The notes: a model not told the origin generated them from the letters alone. Counted from the first letter of the stretch, positions 1 through 7,459 are shown. The stretch: 48,532 bases of DNA from Actinotalea alkalitolerans (GCF_023369855.1 NZ_JAMBPP010000023.1:1-48532); one strand, 5' to 3'. Numbers and translations are program-made.

Positions 1-174
1 ACCTACCCCACCACCGGCCAGTACCCCATCACCCTGACCACCACCTGGACCGGCACCTACCAGACCACCCCCACCGGACCCTGGCTCACCATCGACGGCC
101 ACGCCACCACCACCGCCACCACCCCACCCTTGGACGTCCTCGAAGCCCGCACCCACCTCGTCGACAGCTACTGA
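1..174 (+). CDS. C-terminal fragment of a Thr-rich secreted/PKD-like protein (5' end outside window)
   Basis: Frame 1 is open from the window edge and ends at TGA 172-174, giving 57 residues. The fragment is extremely rich in threonine and in short beta-strand-like stretches (TGQYPITLTTTW, GTYQTTPTGPW, LTIDGHATTTATT), then ends in a polar tail (VLEARTHLVDSY). Codon choice is striking, with almost every Thr as ACC. The pattern resembles the last strands of PKD/immunoglobulin-like extracellular domains found in actinobacterial surface proteins, but the fragment is too short to name a family. The start, any signal peptide and the function cannot be seen. Its reading frame is the only one with a natural stop here, which supports it being coding. 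Confidence 0.6.
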   Translation, partial: TYPTTGQYPITLTTTWTGTYQTTPTGPWLTIDGHATTTATTPPLDVLEARTHLVDSY

Positions 175-208
175 CCACGGTGCGCGTGTCTGACCACAGT
201 GCGCACGT
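171..208. repeat. 19-bp imperfect tandem duplication over the stop codon
   Basis: Two adjacent 19-mers at 171-189 and 190-208 both begin CTGACCAC and continue GTGCGC; they differ at only a few positions. The first copy contains the TGA stop of the upstream reading frame, so the second copy supplies a back-up TGA. Likely a replication-slippage duplication; no function is claimed. Confidence 0.5.
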
Positions 209-259
209 CGTGTCGGCGCTCTGATCTGCTGGACGGACCTGCACCCGAGTTGAGGAGTG

Positions 260-553
260 ATGACCGTGCACCCCACGGCCAAGGCCTGTATCCGGTGGGC
301 TGTGGCGCTGACGGCCGTGGGCGCAGTCCTGCTCGCCTTCGGGCCTGACCTCTACGCACGTCTCGTGGACCTCGCGGGCGCCAACGCCACCACGGGGCTC
401 CACCTGGTGAACCTCGTCCTGACGTTCGTGCGGGCGGCGATCTTCCCGATGGGGGCCGTGCTCGTCGGCACAGCCATCGTCATCCAGACACTCGCGGGCT
501 CGGGCGTCGACGCACGCACACTGGCCCCGCACGACGAGCACACCGACCGCTGA
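260..553 (+). CDS. small two-helix membrane protein, unknown function
   Basis: 97 residues. Two hydrophobic segments can be seen: residues ~10-33 (WAVALTAVGAVLLAFGPDLY) and ~48-78 (LVNLVLTFVRAAIFPMGAVL), followed by a charged C-terminal tail, so an inner-membrane protein is likely. I place the start at ATG 260. GTG 257 directly abuts the AGGAG (253-257) and is unlikely; GTG 266 is an alternative with better Shine-Dalgarno spacing. It stands alone between the preceding fragment and the convergent gntK gene. I do not recognise the family. Confidence 0.7.
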   Translation: MTVHPTAKACIRWAVALTAVGAVLLAFGPDLYARLVDLAGANATTGLHLVNLVLTFVRAAIFPMGAVLVGTAIVIQTLAGSGVDARTLAPHDEHTDR

Positions 554-563
554 TCCCTACGGG

Positions 564-1124
564 TCAGCGGGCCTGCTCCCGACCCAGCCTGCGTACCGTT
601 GCCTCGACGATCCGCTCGACCGGGTCCTCGAAGGAGTGGACCCATCCGGGCTCGTCCGGGTCGAGGGGCTCGAGGGTCGCCAGCTGGGAGTCCAGCAACG
701 ACGCCGGCATGAAGTGACCCGGACGCTCGGTGAGGCGTCGGACCAGCGTCTCGCGGTCACCGTCCAGGTGCACGAAGACCAGGCGAGGTGCGGCCTTGCG
801 CAGCAGGTCGCGGTAGGTGCGGCGCAGCGCCGAGCAGCCGATGACCGCGCCGTCGTCCTCGTGCTGGGCGAGCCAGGCACCGACGCGCGCGAGCCACGGC
901 CACCTGTCCTCATCGCCCAGCGGGATACCCGCGGCCATCGTGGCGACGCACTCGGGACTGTGGAAGTCGTCGGCGTCGGCGTAGACGCTGCCGGTGCGCT
1001 CCGCGAGCGCCTGGCCGACGGTCGACTTCCCGGAGCCTGAGACGCCCATCACCATCACGATCGGCGGTCGGAGCAGACCGTCACCGTCGTCCGGCTCCTC
1101 GACCCCGCGCGGGCCCGTCAGCAT
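564..1124 (-). CDS. gntK: gluconokinase
   Basis: Phosphorylates D-gluconate with ATP to 6-phosphogluconate, which enters the pentose phosphate pathway. The 186-residue protein carries the P-loop GVSGSGKS at residues 27-34, then the gluconokinase signatures DADDFH and GCSALRRTYRDLLR and the lid region LTERPGHFMP. Length fits the GntK/IdnK shikimate-kinase-like family. ATG 1124 overlaps the stop of the upstream FadR-type regulator by 7 bases, so the two genes are translationally coupled and probably co-transcribed. The neighbouring divergent dehydrogenase of the idonate type suggests the pair serves L-idonate/gluconate catabolism. The kinase family is clear; the physiological substrate route is inferred. 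Confidence 0.92.
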   Translation of the reverse strand: MLTGPRGVEEPDDGDGLLRPPIVMVMGVSGSGKSTVGQALAERTGSVYADADDFHSPECVATMAAGIPLGDEDRWPWLARVGAWLAQHEDDGAVIGCSALRRTYRDLLRKAAPRLVFVHLDGDRETLVRRLTERPGHFMPASLLDSQLATLEPLDPDEPGWVHSFEDPVERIVEATVRRLGREQAR

Positions 1125-1834
1125 GTCGGGAACGCGGAGTCGACGGCCCGCTGCGCCTCACCGACGATCTCCCTCATGCCCTGCTCGGCGCCGGCGGCGT
1201 CCCCCGAGGCCACAGCCTGCGCGACGTCGGCGTGGAGCCTGACGGCCGACGGCTCGGGCCGGGCAGGCATGAGGTCGTGGTGGGTGCGCCCGGCGAGCAC
1301 CTCACCGACGATCGAGGCGAGGGCTGCGAAGAGCTCGTTGCCGGATGCCTCGAGCAGCGCACGGTGGAAGGCGACGTCGTGCTCGAGGTAGGCGGTGAGG
1401 TCACCCTGCCGGCCCGTCACGGCCATGCCGATCGCGGCAGCGGTCAGGCGCCCGCAGTGCTCAGGAGTGGCCCGCTCGGCGGCGAGGGCGGCGGCGCGGG
1501 GCTCGACGCCGTGGCGCATCTCGTGCAGGGACCGGAGCACCGCCGCACGGTCGGGCCCGGCCAGGCGCCACCGGATCAGGCGGGGGTCCAGCACGTTCCA
1601 CTCCGAGCTCGGACGCACCGTCAGTCCCACGCGCGGGCGAGCGGTGACCAGGTGCAGCGACTCGAGCACCTTGACGACGTCTCGCGCGACCGTGCGCGAC
1701 ACCTGATGCTCGATGACGATCCCGTCGATGGTCAGCACGGTGCCGGCGGGAACCTCACCCGAGGCGAGGGCGGGGCCGACCGTGCTCAGGACCCGCTCGT
1801 GCAGCCCGCTGAGAGGTGGGGAGTCGGTGGTCAC
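1118..1834 (-). CDS. FadR-subfamily GntR regulator of the gluconate/idonate genes
   Basis: 238 residues from GTG 1834. An N-terminal winged helix (about residues 8-75, with VSRTVARDVVKVLESLHLV as recognition region) is followed by an all-helical FCD domain (about 95-230, including LEHDVAFHRALLEASGN), the usual FadR layout. FCD domains bind small carboxylates through a metal site; here gluconate or a phosphorylated derivative is likely. The frame stays open upstream to 2080, but residues before GTG 1834 are non-homologous and run through an AT-rich promoter region, so the shorter start is chosen. It overlaps gntK by 7 bases and is divergent from the idonate dehydrogenase gene, the classic arrangement for a local repressor. 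Confidence 0.88.
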   Translation of the reverse strand: MTTDSPPLSGLHERVLSTVGPALASGEVPAGTVLTIDGIVIEHQVSRTVARDVVKVLESLHLVTARPRVGLTVRPSSEWNVLDPRLIRWRLAGPDRAAVLRSLHEMRHGVEPRAAALAAERATPEHCGRLTAAAIGMAVTGRQGDLTAYLEHDVAFHRALLEASGNELFAALASIVGEVLAGRTHHDLMPARPEPSAVRLHADVAQAVASGDAAGAEQGMREIVGEAQRAVDSAFPTC

Positions 1835-1854
1835 GCCACCAGTGTGCCGCAGAA

Positions 1855-1904
1855 CTCCGATTAGTACTACTATTTCGTGCCGGCTATTGTAATCATCATA
1901 GGAA
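1855..1904. promoter_or_regulatory. AT-rich divergent promoter with candidate FadR-type operator
   Basis: The 154-base gap between the regulator and the dehydrogenase contains the most AT-rich patch of this area. At 1862-1869 it holds the perfect 8-bp palindrome TAGTACTA. FadR-group operators have the form T-N-G-T-(spacer)-A-C-N-A, and this site fits with no spacer. A TTGTAA-like element lies at 1888-1893. Assignment as the operator of the adjacent regulator is inference from position and form. Confidence 0.5.
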
Positions 1905-1988
1905 TAGGTCACTGTGGGACGAGCGCTCGGCCCGGGCGCGTCGCACCCAGGACGACCGCGACCCGTCGCGAAGACCAGGAAGAGCCCG

Positions 1989-3008
1989 ATGCGCGCACTC
2001 GTCATCCACGGCCGGAACGACCTCCGCGAGTCCGAGGTCCCGACTCCCGAACCGGGTGACGACCAGGTCCGGGTGCGCATGGCGTACGCCGGGATCTGCG
2101 GCTCCGACCTGCACTACTACAACGAGGGCGCCAACGGGGCCTTCGTCGTGCGCGAGCCCCTGGTACCCGGGCACGAGGTCAGCGGCACGGTCGACCTGGA
2201 CCCCTCGGGCTCCTACCCGCCCGGCACCCCGGTGACCGTGCACCCCGCGACCTTCGGCGTCTGCGAGCCCGGGCTCGAGCAGCACCGCCACCTGTGGCCC
2301 CACGGCGCCTACCTGGGCAGCGCGTCGACCATGCCGCACACCCAGGGCGGGATGAGCGAGTACCTGCTCGTGGCCCGCGAGGCGATCCGGGTGCTGCCAC
2401 CCACCCTGCCGCTGCGTCGTGCAGCCCTCGCCGAGCCCCTCGCGGTCGGGCTGCACGCGGTCGCGGTGGCCGGTGGGGTCGGGGGAAGACGGGTGCTCGT
2501 CTCCGGCTCAGGCCCGATCGGCCTGCTGGCCGCGGCCGCGGCGCTGGCGTCGGGCGCGGCCGAGGTCGTCTGCACCGACGTGCTGCCCGGCCCCCTCGAG
2601 CGAGCCCGTGCCCTCGGCGTCCAGGGGACCGTGCAGGTGGGCCAGGAGAGTCTTCCCGAGTCCCACTTCGACGTCGCGATCGAGTGCTCAGGAGCGGCGC
2701 CGGCCATCAGCGCCGCGATCGTCGCCGTTCGACGCGCCGGCATCCTCGTGCAGGTCGGCATGATGGCCGCCGGACCCCACCCCATCGCCCTGGCACCGCT
2801 GGTCGCCAAGGAGATCCAGCTGCGCGGCTCGTTCCGCTTCAACGACGAGATCGACGAGGCCGTGCGCCTGCTCGACTCGACCCCCTCGATCGAGGCGGTC
2901 GTGACCCACGAGCTGCCCGCGTCGAGCGCCGTCGAGGCCTTCCGCACCGCCACCGACTCCGCCGGCTCCGGCAAGGTCCTGGTCAACCTCTGGCACGACC
3001 CGTCCTGA
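1989..3008 (+). CDS. idnD: L-idonate 5-dehydrogenase-like zinc medium-chain dehydrogenase
   Basis: 339 residues. It matches the idonate/sorbitol dehydrogenase group of medium-chain dehydrogenases: catalytic zinc ligands in GICGSDLHYY (C37) and PGHE (H62, E63), the family phrase AEPLAVGLHA, the Rossmann motif GSGPIG (172-177), and LRGSFRF near residue 280, typical of IdnD. It would oxidise L-idonate to 5-ketogluconate. The structural-zinc lobe is eroded: residues 85-105 contain one Cys (C92) where four are usual. ATG 1989 follows AGGA (1977-1980) with 8-base spacing; the frame is open further upstream but that part has no ribosome site. The ketogluconate reductase IdnO, needed to link to gluconokinase, is not in the window. 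The exact substrate is therefore inferred. Confidence 0.85.
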   Translation: MRALVIHGRNDLRESEVPTPEPGDDQVRVRMAYAGICGSDLHYYNEGANGAFVVREPLVPGHEVSGTVDLDPSGSYPPGTPVTVHPATFGVCEPGLEQHRHLWPHGAYLGSASTMPHTQGGMSEYLLVAREAIRVLPPTLPLRRAALAEPLAVGLHAVAVAGGVGGRRVLVSGSGPIGLLAAAAALASGAAEVVCTDVLPGPLERARALGVQGTVQVGQESLPESHFDVAIECSGAAPAISAAIVAVRRAGILVQVGMMAAGPHPIALAPLVAKEIQLRGSFRFNDEIDEAVRLLDSTPSIEAVVTHELPASSAVEAFRTATDSAGSGKVLVNLWHDPS

Positions 3009-3019
3009 CCGAGCCCCCG

Positions 3020-3079
3020 CCGAGATGGGGCTTTCCGTCGCTTTCCCGGAGCGGATAGCGACGGAAAGCCCGACCTCGG
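3020..3079. repeat. long palindromic element, copy 1 of a dispersed family
   Basis: A 15-bp perfect stem, GGGCTTTCCGTCGCT (3028-3042) with AGCGACGGAAAGCCC (3057-3071), has a 14-base loop; pairing continues outward, imperfectly, to CCGAG/CTCGG at 3020-3024 and 3075-3079. It lies between the convergent idonate dehydrogenase and acetyltransferase genes. A second copy at 23245-23304 keeps the arm ends but carries compensating base-pair changes. It could act as a bidirectional terminator or as a REP-like element. Confidence 0.8.
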
Positions 3080-3104
3080 GCTACGGCAGGCCCTGGACGC
3101 GCGG

Positions 3105-3701
3105 TCAGGTGGTGGACGGGCGGTCAGGGGCTGTCGTGAGGCGGGCGAGCAGTCCGGCACGCACGTCGGGCCACTCGGGGGCGAGGATCGAGAAGTAGGC
3201 GGTGTCCCCGCGTGAGCCGTCGGCCGCGAGACGGTGCCCGCGCAGCACACCCTCGGCGACCGCCCCGAGCCTGCGCATCGCGGCGACGCTGCGGGCGTTG
3301 CGGGCGTCGGCACGAAGGGCCACCCGGTGCATGTCCCAGCCGTCGAAGGCGTGGGTGAGCAGCGCGAGCTTGCACGCGGGGTTGGTCCGCCCGCCCCACC
3401 ACCCCCGGCCGTAGAAGGTGTGGCCGATCTCCAGGCGCCGGACGGTGCGGTCGACGTCGTAGAAGGACGTCGAGCCGCGCACCTCGCCGGAGGCCTCGTC
3501 GACCACGGCGAACGCGTACCGCCCCGGGGTGGCCAGCGCCGCGTCGACCCAGGCCGTCAGGTCTGCCACGCCCCGGGGGACGGGGGTGGTCATCCCGGCC
3601 CACAGCGGCTCGTCGATCAGGCCGAGCAGCGCCTCGGCGTGCTCGTGGCCGAGCGGCACGAGCGCCACACCGTGCGTCGCGAGCCTCAGGTCGTGGTCCA
3701 C
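3105..3701 (-). CDS. GNAT family N-acetyltransferase (RimJ/RimL type)
   Basis: 198 residues from GTG 3701. The protein has the acetyltransferase_3 layout: an N-terminal LATHGVALVPLG strand, a central RRLEIGHTFYGRGWWGGRTNPACKL region, and the terminal ALRADARNARSVAAMRRLGAVAEGVLR segment, all usual in RimJ/RimL-like enzymes that acetylate protein N-termini or small amines. GRGWWG sits where the acetyl-CoA pyrophosphate loop is expected. Residues upstream of GTG 3701 are Arg/Cys-rich and non-homologous, so that start is used. It lies 67 bases downstream of another acetyltransferase-containing gene on the same strand. The acceptor substrate cannot be told from sequence. Confidence 0.85.
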   Translation of the reverse strand: MDHDLRLATHGVALVPLGHEHAEALLGLIDEPLWAGMTTPVPRGVADLTAWVDAALATPGRYAFAVVDEASGEVRGSTSFYDVDRTVRRLEIGHTFYGRGWWGGRTNPACKLALLTHAFDGWDMHRVALRADARNARSVAAMRRLGAVAEGVLRGHRLAADGSRGDTAYFSILAPEWPDVRAGLLARLTTAPDRPSTT

Positions 3702-3768
3702 CGCTCCCCCGTCGCCCCTCTCCCGGCTGCCCGGCCTCCTCCCGCACCGGCACCGGCACCGGCAGCTC

Positions 3769-4773
3769 TCACCACCCGAGCAGCCCCAGCACCTGGCCCG
3801 CCACCTCGCGGGCCGGCCGACCGTCGTTGTCGACCACGGCGTCGTCCAGGTCCAGCGCGGTGAGCACGGCCTCGAGCTCGACGGTGCGGGCGAACGCCAG
3901 GTCCTGCCAGTACCCCTCGGGTTCACGCGCGGTCAGCCGCTCCACGCGCACGTGTTCTGCAGCTCGCAGACGCACGACGGTGACGTCGGCACCGTCGAAG
4001 GCCATCTCATACCGCTCGCGGTCGGCGGGGTCCTCGACGACCCGCGCCAGCACGACCCGCCGGTAGCCCTGCGCCGCCAGACCTGGGGCGAGCCCCGCCA
4101 GCCCGAGGAAGACCAGTGACTGCGCGTACGGGTCCTGCTCCGACGTCGGCCACACCTGGCACAGCGCGTCGACGTCGACCCAGCCGTGCGGCACCTCCCG
4201 CTCGCGCAGCAGGTCGCTCATCGCCGAGGCGACGGTCGTCTTGCCCGCGCCCATCGTGCCGTTGACCACCACGACCCGGGTCCCCGTACCGTCGAGCCAC
4301 CGGGCGTAGCAGACCGAGTCGGCCTCCTCGACGTAGGGGCCGTAGTTGGGGATGCGCCGGTAGCCGGCCGACCGGTACAGCCCGATCGCCTCGGGCTGAC
4401 GCACGCCCGTCTCGAGGAGCAGCCGGCGCAGCCCCTGCTCGACGGCCCGGCGCTCGAGCTCGGCGAGGACCAGCCGGGACAGACCACGCCCGCGGAAGGG
4501 CGGCCGGACGAACATCCGCTTGAGCTCGCCGACGCCGTCCCTGTACCCGTCCGCAGCGCGCAACGCACCGCAGCCCGCGACCTCACCGTCGACGCTCACG
4601 ACCACGGTCGCGAGCATCTGCTCGACCGGCAGATCGGGCTCGATGTCCTCGACGCCGTCGTAGCGGGCCGCGAGCTCGGCCTGCTGCTCGTCGCGCAGCC
4701 GGGCGGCACGCTCGTCGTCCCACGGGACGGTGAGCACCTCGATCACTGGCGTCGTGACGCCGGGGTCGCTCAT
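3769..4773 (-). CDS. fusion protein: GNAT acetyltransferase domain + P-loop kinase-like domain
   Basis: 334 residues from ATG 4773. Residues ~10-160 form a GNAT domain: RMFVRPPFRGRGLSRLVL carries the acetyl-CoA loop R-x-x-G-x-G, and ETGVRQPEAIGLYRSAGY is the usual C-terminal strand. A short linker leads to a P-loop at 172-180 (GTMGAGKTT) within VVVVNGTMGAGKTTVA, starting an AAA_33/adenylylsulfate-kinase-like NTPase domain that fills residues 165-334. The two-domain order is uncommon; the second half could be a small-molecule kinase working with acetylation, for example in modification of an antibiotic or metabolite, but this is conjecture. The gene begins 10 bases after purQ with AGGACAG before the ATG, so it sits where purL often lies. 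Confidence 0.8.
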   Translation of the reverse strand: MSDPGVTTPVIEVLTVPWDDERAARLRDEQQAELAARYDGVEDIEPDLPVEQMLATVVVSVDGEVAGCGALRAADGYRDGVGELKRMFVRPPFRGRGLSRLVLAELERRAVEQGLRRLLLETGVRQPEAIGLYRSAGYRRIPNYGPYVEEADSVCYARWLDGTGTRVVVVNGTMGAGKTTVASAMSDLLREREVPHGWVDVDALCQVWPTSEQDPYAQSLVFLGLAGLAPGLAAQGYRRVVLARVVEDPADRERYEMAFDGADVTVVRLRAAEHVRVERLTAREPEGYWQDLAFARTVELEAVLTALDLDDAVVDNDGRPAREVAGQVLGLLGW

Positions 4774-4783
4774 CTGTCCTGGC

Positions 4784-5527
4784 TCAGGAGACGAGGACGC
4801 CGAGCACCGAGGAGAACAGGCCCAGGCCGTCGGTGCCGGTGCGCGGCCCACGGGGCCCGTCCGGTCCGAAACCTGGCTCGACGGCGTGCTCGGGGTGCGG
4901 CATGAGGCCCACGACGTTGCCCGCCGCGTTGGAGATCCCGGCGATGTCGCGGCGCGAGCCGTTCGGGTTGGACCCCTCGTAGCGGAAGACCACCCGGCCC
5001 TCGCCCTCGAGCTCGTCCAGCACGTGCTCGTCGGCGACGAACTGCCCGTCCTGGTTCTTGACCGGGATGGTGATGTGCTGGCCGCGCGAGTAGCTGCGGG
5101 TCCAGGCCGTGTCGACGTTCTCGACGGTGAGCACCTGCTCGGTGCAGATGAACGTCCGATGGTCGTTCTTGATCATCGAGCCGGGGAGCAGGTGCGCCTC
5201 GCACAGGATCTGGAAGCCGTTGCAGATGCCCAGCACGGGCAGCCCGCCGTTCGCGGCGTGCACGATCTCACCCATCACCGGGGCGAAACGGCTGATCGCG
5301 CCGGCCCGCAGGTAGTCGCCGTAGGAGAACCCGCCGGGCAGCACGACGGCGTCCACCCCGTGCAGGTCGGCGTCGGCGTGCCACAGCGGGACGGGGGTGC
5401 CGCCGGCGAGCCGGACCGCGCGGGCGGCGTCCCGGTCGTCCAGGGTCCCGGGGAAGGTCACCACCCCGATGCGGGTCCCGGCCACGGCCGATGCCGCGTC
5501 GTCGGTGGGGGTCTGCGTCTGGGCCAT
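4784..5527 (-). CDS. purQ: phosphoribosylformylglycinamidine synthase subunit PurQ (glutaminase)
   Basis: 247 residues. Class I glutamine amidotransferase subunit that releases ammonia from glutamine for PurL, converting FGAR to FGAM in purine synthesis. The nucleophile loop GICNGFQ contains C102, [15 protein letters not shown] is the oxyanion/interface segment, and MPHPEHA supplies the catalytic His and Glu near the C-terminus. The ATG overlaps the purS stop by one base (TGATG), showing tight coupling. The next gene downstream is not purL but the GNAT/kinase fusion, which is unusual since purS-purQ-purL is the common order. The C-terminal tail after the His/Glu motif is somewhat extended and Gly/Pro-rich. 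Confidence 0.95.
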   Translation of the reverse strand: MAQTQTPTDDAASAVAGTRIGVVTFPGTLDDRDAARAVRLAGGTPVPLWHADADLHGVDAVVLPGGFSYGDYLRAGAISRFAPVMGEIVHAANGGLPVLGICNGFQILCEAHLLPGSMIKNDHRTFICTEQVLTVENVDTAWTRSYSRGQHITIPVKNQDGQFVADEHVLDELEGEGRVVFRYEGSNPNGSRRDIAGISNAAGNVVGLMPHPEHAVEPGFGPDGPRGPRTGTDGLGLFSSVLGVLVS

Positions 5528-5784
5528 CAGCCCTCGCCCTGGTCGGCCGCCACCCGCACGACGTCCTCGATGACCGGGTTGGACAGCAGGGTCGCGGCGG
5601 CCTGGCGCACGGTCTCCAGGACCTCCTCGGTGACCTCGCCGTCGACCTCGAGCTCGAAACGCTTGCCCTGCCGCACGCTGGTGAACCCCTCGAACCCGAG
5701 TCGCGGCAGCGCAGCGGCCACCGCCTTGCCCTGAGGGTCGAGGATCTCGGGCTTCGGCATCACATCGACGACGACACGTCCCAC
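5527..5784 (-). CDS. purS: phosphoribosylformylglycinamidine synthase subunit PurS
   Basis: 85 residues. Small bridging subunit that joins PurQ and the small-type PurL in the three-protein FGAM synthase. It begins with the family phrase [20 protein letters not shown] and ends at the conserved [10 protein letters not shown] stretch; length is typical. GTG 5784 is preceded by GGAG with 7-base spacing; later ATG codons would remove the first beta-strand. The stop overlaps the purQ start by one base. A TACCCT -10 element about 83 bases upstream is a plausible promoter for the purS-purQ pair. Confidence 0.93.
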   Translation of the reverse strand: MGRVVVDVMPKPEILDPQGKAVAAALPRLGFEGFTSVRQGKRFELEVDGEVTEEVLETVRQAAATLLSNPVIEDVVRVAADQGEG

Positions 5785-5866
5785 GTCAGGCTCCAGGGTG
5801 CTGGTTGGGCTGCGGCAGCGGTGGCTACGGAGAAGGCACTGCACGACGCCGTGCGCGGCCGGGTCC

Positions 5867-5872
5867 AGGGTA
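5867..5872 (-). promoter_or_regulatory. putative -10 element of the purS-purQ transcript
   Basis: On the minus strand the hexamer TACCCT lies in GGGTACCCTGGACC, a common actinobacterial housekeeping -10 context. It would start a transcript near 5860 with a leader of about 75 bases before purS. No clear -35 was found, as is frequent in this group. Confidence 0.4.
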
Positions 5873-5919
5873 CCCGGGCGCCTGGGCCGGATGTGGCGTC
5901 CGCCCACGCAGCGGTCCGG

Positions 5920-7122
5920 TCAGCCGGTCGCGGGCCACGGTGGGTCGTCGTGGAGCCGGAGTCCCTGGACCGCTCCGTCGGGAACCGGGCCGGCCAGCGG
6001 GGCCAGGGTGGCGACGGGCCGGGCCACGCCGGGCGCCGTGCCGCGCATGGCGATGTGCCAGACGTCGCGGTCGGCGAGATCAGCGGCCCGCGGCCCCTGG
6101 CAGAACCGCAGCGCGATCCACGCCCCCGGCAGCAGGACCAGGGACAACGCCCCGAGGGCGATCCCTGCACCGAGGACCAGCCGTCCGGTGACCTCGAACC
6201 ATCCCAGGGCCAAGGCGGCACCCGACCAGACGGCGGTGACCACGACGCCCTGGGTCGAGATGCGGCGCAGGTACCGGTGCGGCTGCTCGGGGCACCGGTC
6301 GACCAGCCGGTCCAGGCGCCGACCGGTCAGCACACCACCGAGCAGGCCGAGCAGCAGTGCGCACACGAGGACCACCACGCCCACCCCGCGGTAGCCACCG
6401 ATCGGACCCACCACGTTCTGCCAGGCACCGGGGTGATCGGGATCGAGGACGACGTGCAGGACCTTCGGTGCCACGAACGCCGAGACCACGGACGTCGCCG
6501 CGACCACGGTCAGGAGTCCCACCGCCCACGGGAGCACCGACCGGGCGGACGCCCTGCTGCCCGGGACTGCGGCGGGCACCAGGGAGCCCTCGACGAGGGG
6601 CTCGCCCAGCCTCGGCGCGAGCTGCCTGACCCGCGCCTGCCGACGCCGGCCCTCGGGCCACACGGCCATCGAGAGGAGGTTCGTCGCGAGCAGCACCCAG
6701 AGGAACGACACCGGGGGTAGCAGCGGTTCACCTCCGACCAGCTCCAACGTGACAAGGAAGGGGAGTACCAGCGACAGACCCGCGAGGTTGACACGAAGGA
6801 CGTACCAGAACCCGTCGATGTCGTCGGCAGCCCACGGCCGGTACCTCTCCGGGAGCCTCCGGTCGAGGCAGCGGTACAGCAGCCACCGGCCCAGCGGCGG
6901 GTGCTCGCGCCACCGGGTGGCCCAGCCACCCCGGACGAGGTCGACGACGGCGCGCGCGTCGAGGCGGCGAGACCCGGGGGCTGCGAGGTCCACCAGCAGG
7001 CCCTCGAGCTCCGCGCCACGCGCGGCCCGCCAGCGGCGCGGGTAGGCACGCATCCACAGCCGCACGCTGCGCCCGAACCGTGGGTCCGGACCGACCGGCA
7101 CGTCAGCACCCGACGGCTTCAT
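5920..7122 (-). CDS. six-helix membrane protein partnered with a PadR regulator
   Basis: 400 residues. The N-terminus RLWMRAYPRRWRAARGAELEGLL is the amphipathic prefix often seen on membrane proteins encoded next to PadR regulators. Six hydrophobic segments follow (about 107-130, 138-156, 195-220, 245-268, 295-315 and 319-345), ending in a cytoplasmic-looking tail. No transporter ATPase or catalytic motif is visible, so function is unknown; envelope stress sensing or permease accessory roles are possible. ATG 7122 overlaps the PadR stop by one base (TGATG), so the pair is coupled; a GTG one codon earlier is less likely. Transcription would be controlled from the palindrome upstream of the PadR gene. 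Confidence 0.8.
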   Translation of the reverse strand: MKPSGADVPVGPDPRFGRSVRLWMRAYPRRWRAARGAELEGLLVDLAAPGSRRLDARAVVDLVRGGWATRWREHPPLGRWLLYRCLDRRLPERYRPWAADDIDGFWYVLRVNLAGLSLVLPFLVTLELVGGEPLLPPVSFLWVLLATNLLSMAVWPEGRRRQARVRQLAPRLGEPLVEGSLVPAAVPGSRASARSVLPWAVGLLTVVAATSVVSAFVAPKVLHVVLDPDHPGAWQNVVGPIGGYRGVGVVVLVCALLLGLLGGVLTGRRLDRLVDRCPEQPHRYLRRISTQGVVVTAVWSGAALALGWFEVTGRLVLGAGIALGALSLVLLPGAWIALRFCQGPRAADLADRDVWHIAMRGTAPGVARPVATLAPLAGPVPDGAVQGLRLHDDPPWPATG

Positions 7123-7457
7123 CACACGCCCCCGAGCGCCGGACGGTTCGTCAGCACCGAGGTCGCGCGCCGGGTCAGCGCCCGCAGGCGAGCGGTCTCG
7201 GCTGTCACGGCGGCCGAGCCGGTCTCGGTGAGCCGGTAGTACCGCCGCAGCCGGCCGTCCACGACCTCTTCGCCGCAGGGCTCGACCATCCCGGCGCCGC
7301 CGAGCCGGTCGAGCAACCCGTACAGGGTGCCGGCCCCGAGGCGTGTGGCGCCGTCCGACAGGGCGGTCACCTCCTGGACGATCCCGTAGCCGTGACGCGG
7401 ACGGTCGGCCAGCGAGAGCAGCACCAGGTACGCCTGCTCGGTCATCCGGAACGTCAT
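7122..7457 (-). CDS. PadR-family transcriptional regulator
   Basis: 111 residues. The winged helix is clear: MTEQAYLVLLSLADRPRHGYGIVQEV, LGAGTLYGLLDRLGGAGMVE and GRLRRYYRLTETG are the standard PadR segments. The C-terminal helix (AVTAETARLRALTRRATSVL) is short, as in the PadR-s1 group, and would make the dimer. It is translationally coupled to the membrane protein gene and preceded at 2 bases distance by a perfect 14-bp palindrome overlapping the likely -10 element, indicating autorepression. The start could also be the internal ATG four codons later; the first ATG fits a leaderless transcript. Confidence 0.9.
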   Translation of the reverse strand: MTFRMTEQAYLVLLSLADRPRHGYGIVQEVTALSDGATRLGAGTLYGLLDRLGGAGMVEPCGEEVVDGRLRRYYRLTETGSAAVTAETARLRALTRRATSVLTNRPALGGV

Positions 7458-7459
7458 CG

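Noticed and set aside
1835-2080. Longer N-terminus for the FadR-type regulator
   Set aside because: Would translate the AT-rich divergent promoter and overlap the idonate dehydrogenase gene; no homology and no ribosome site.
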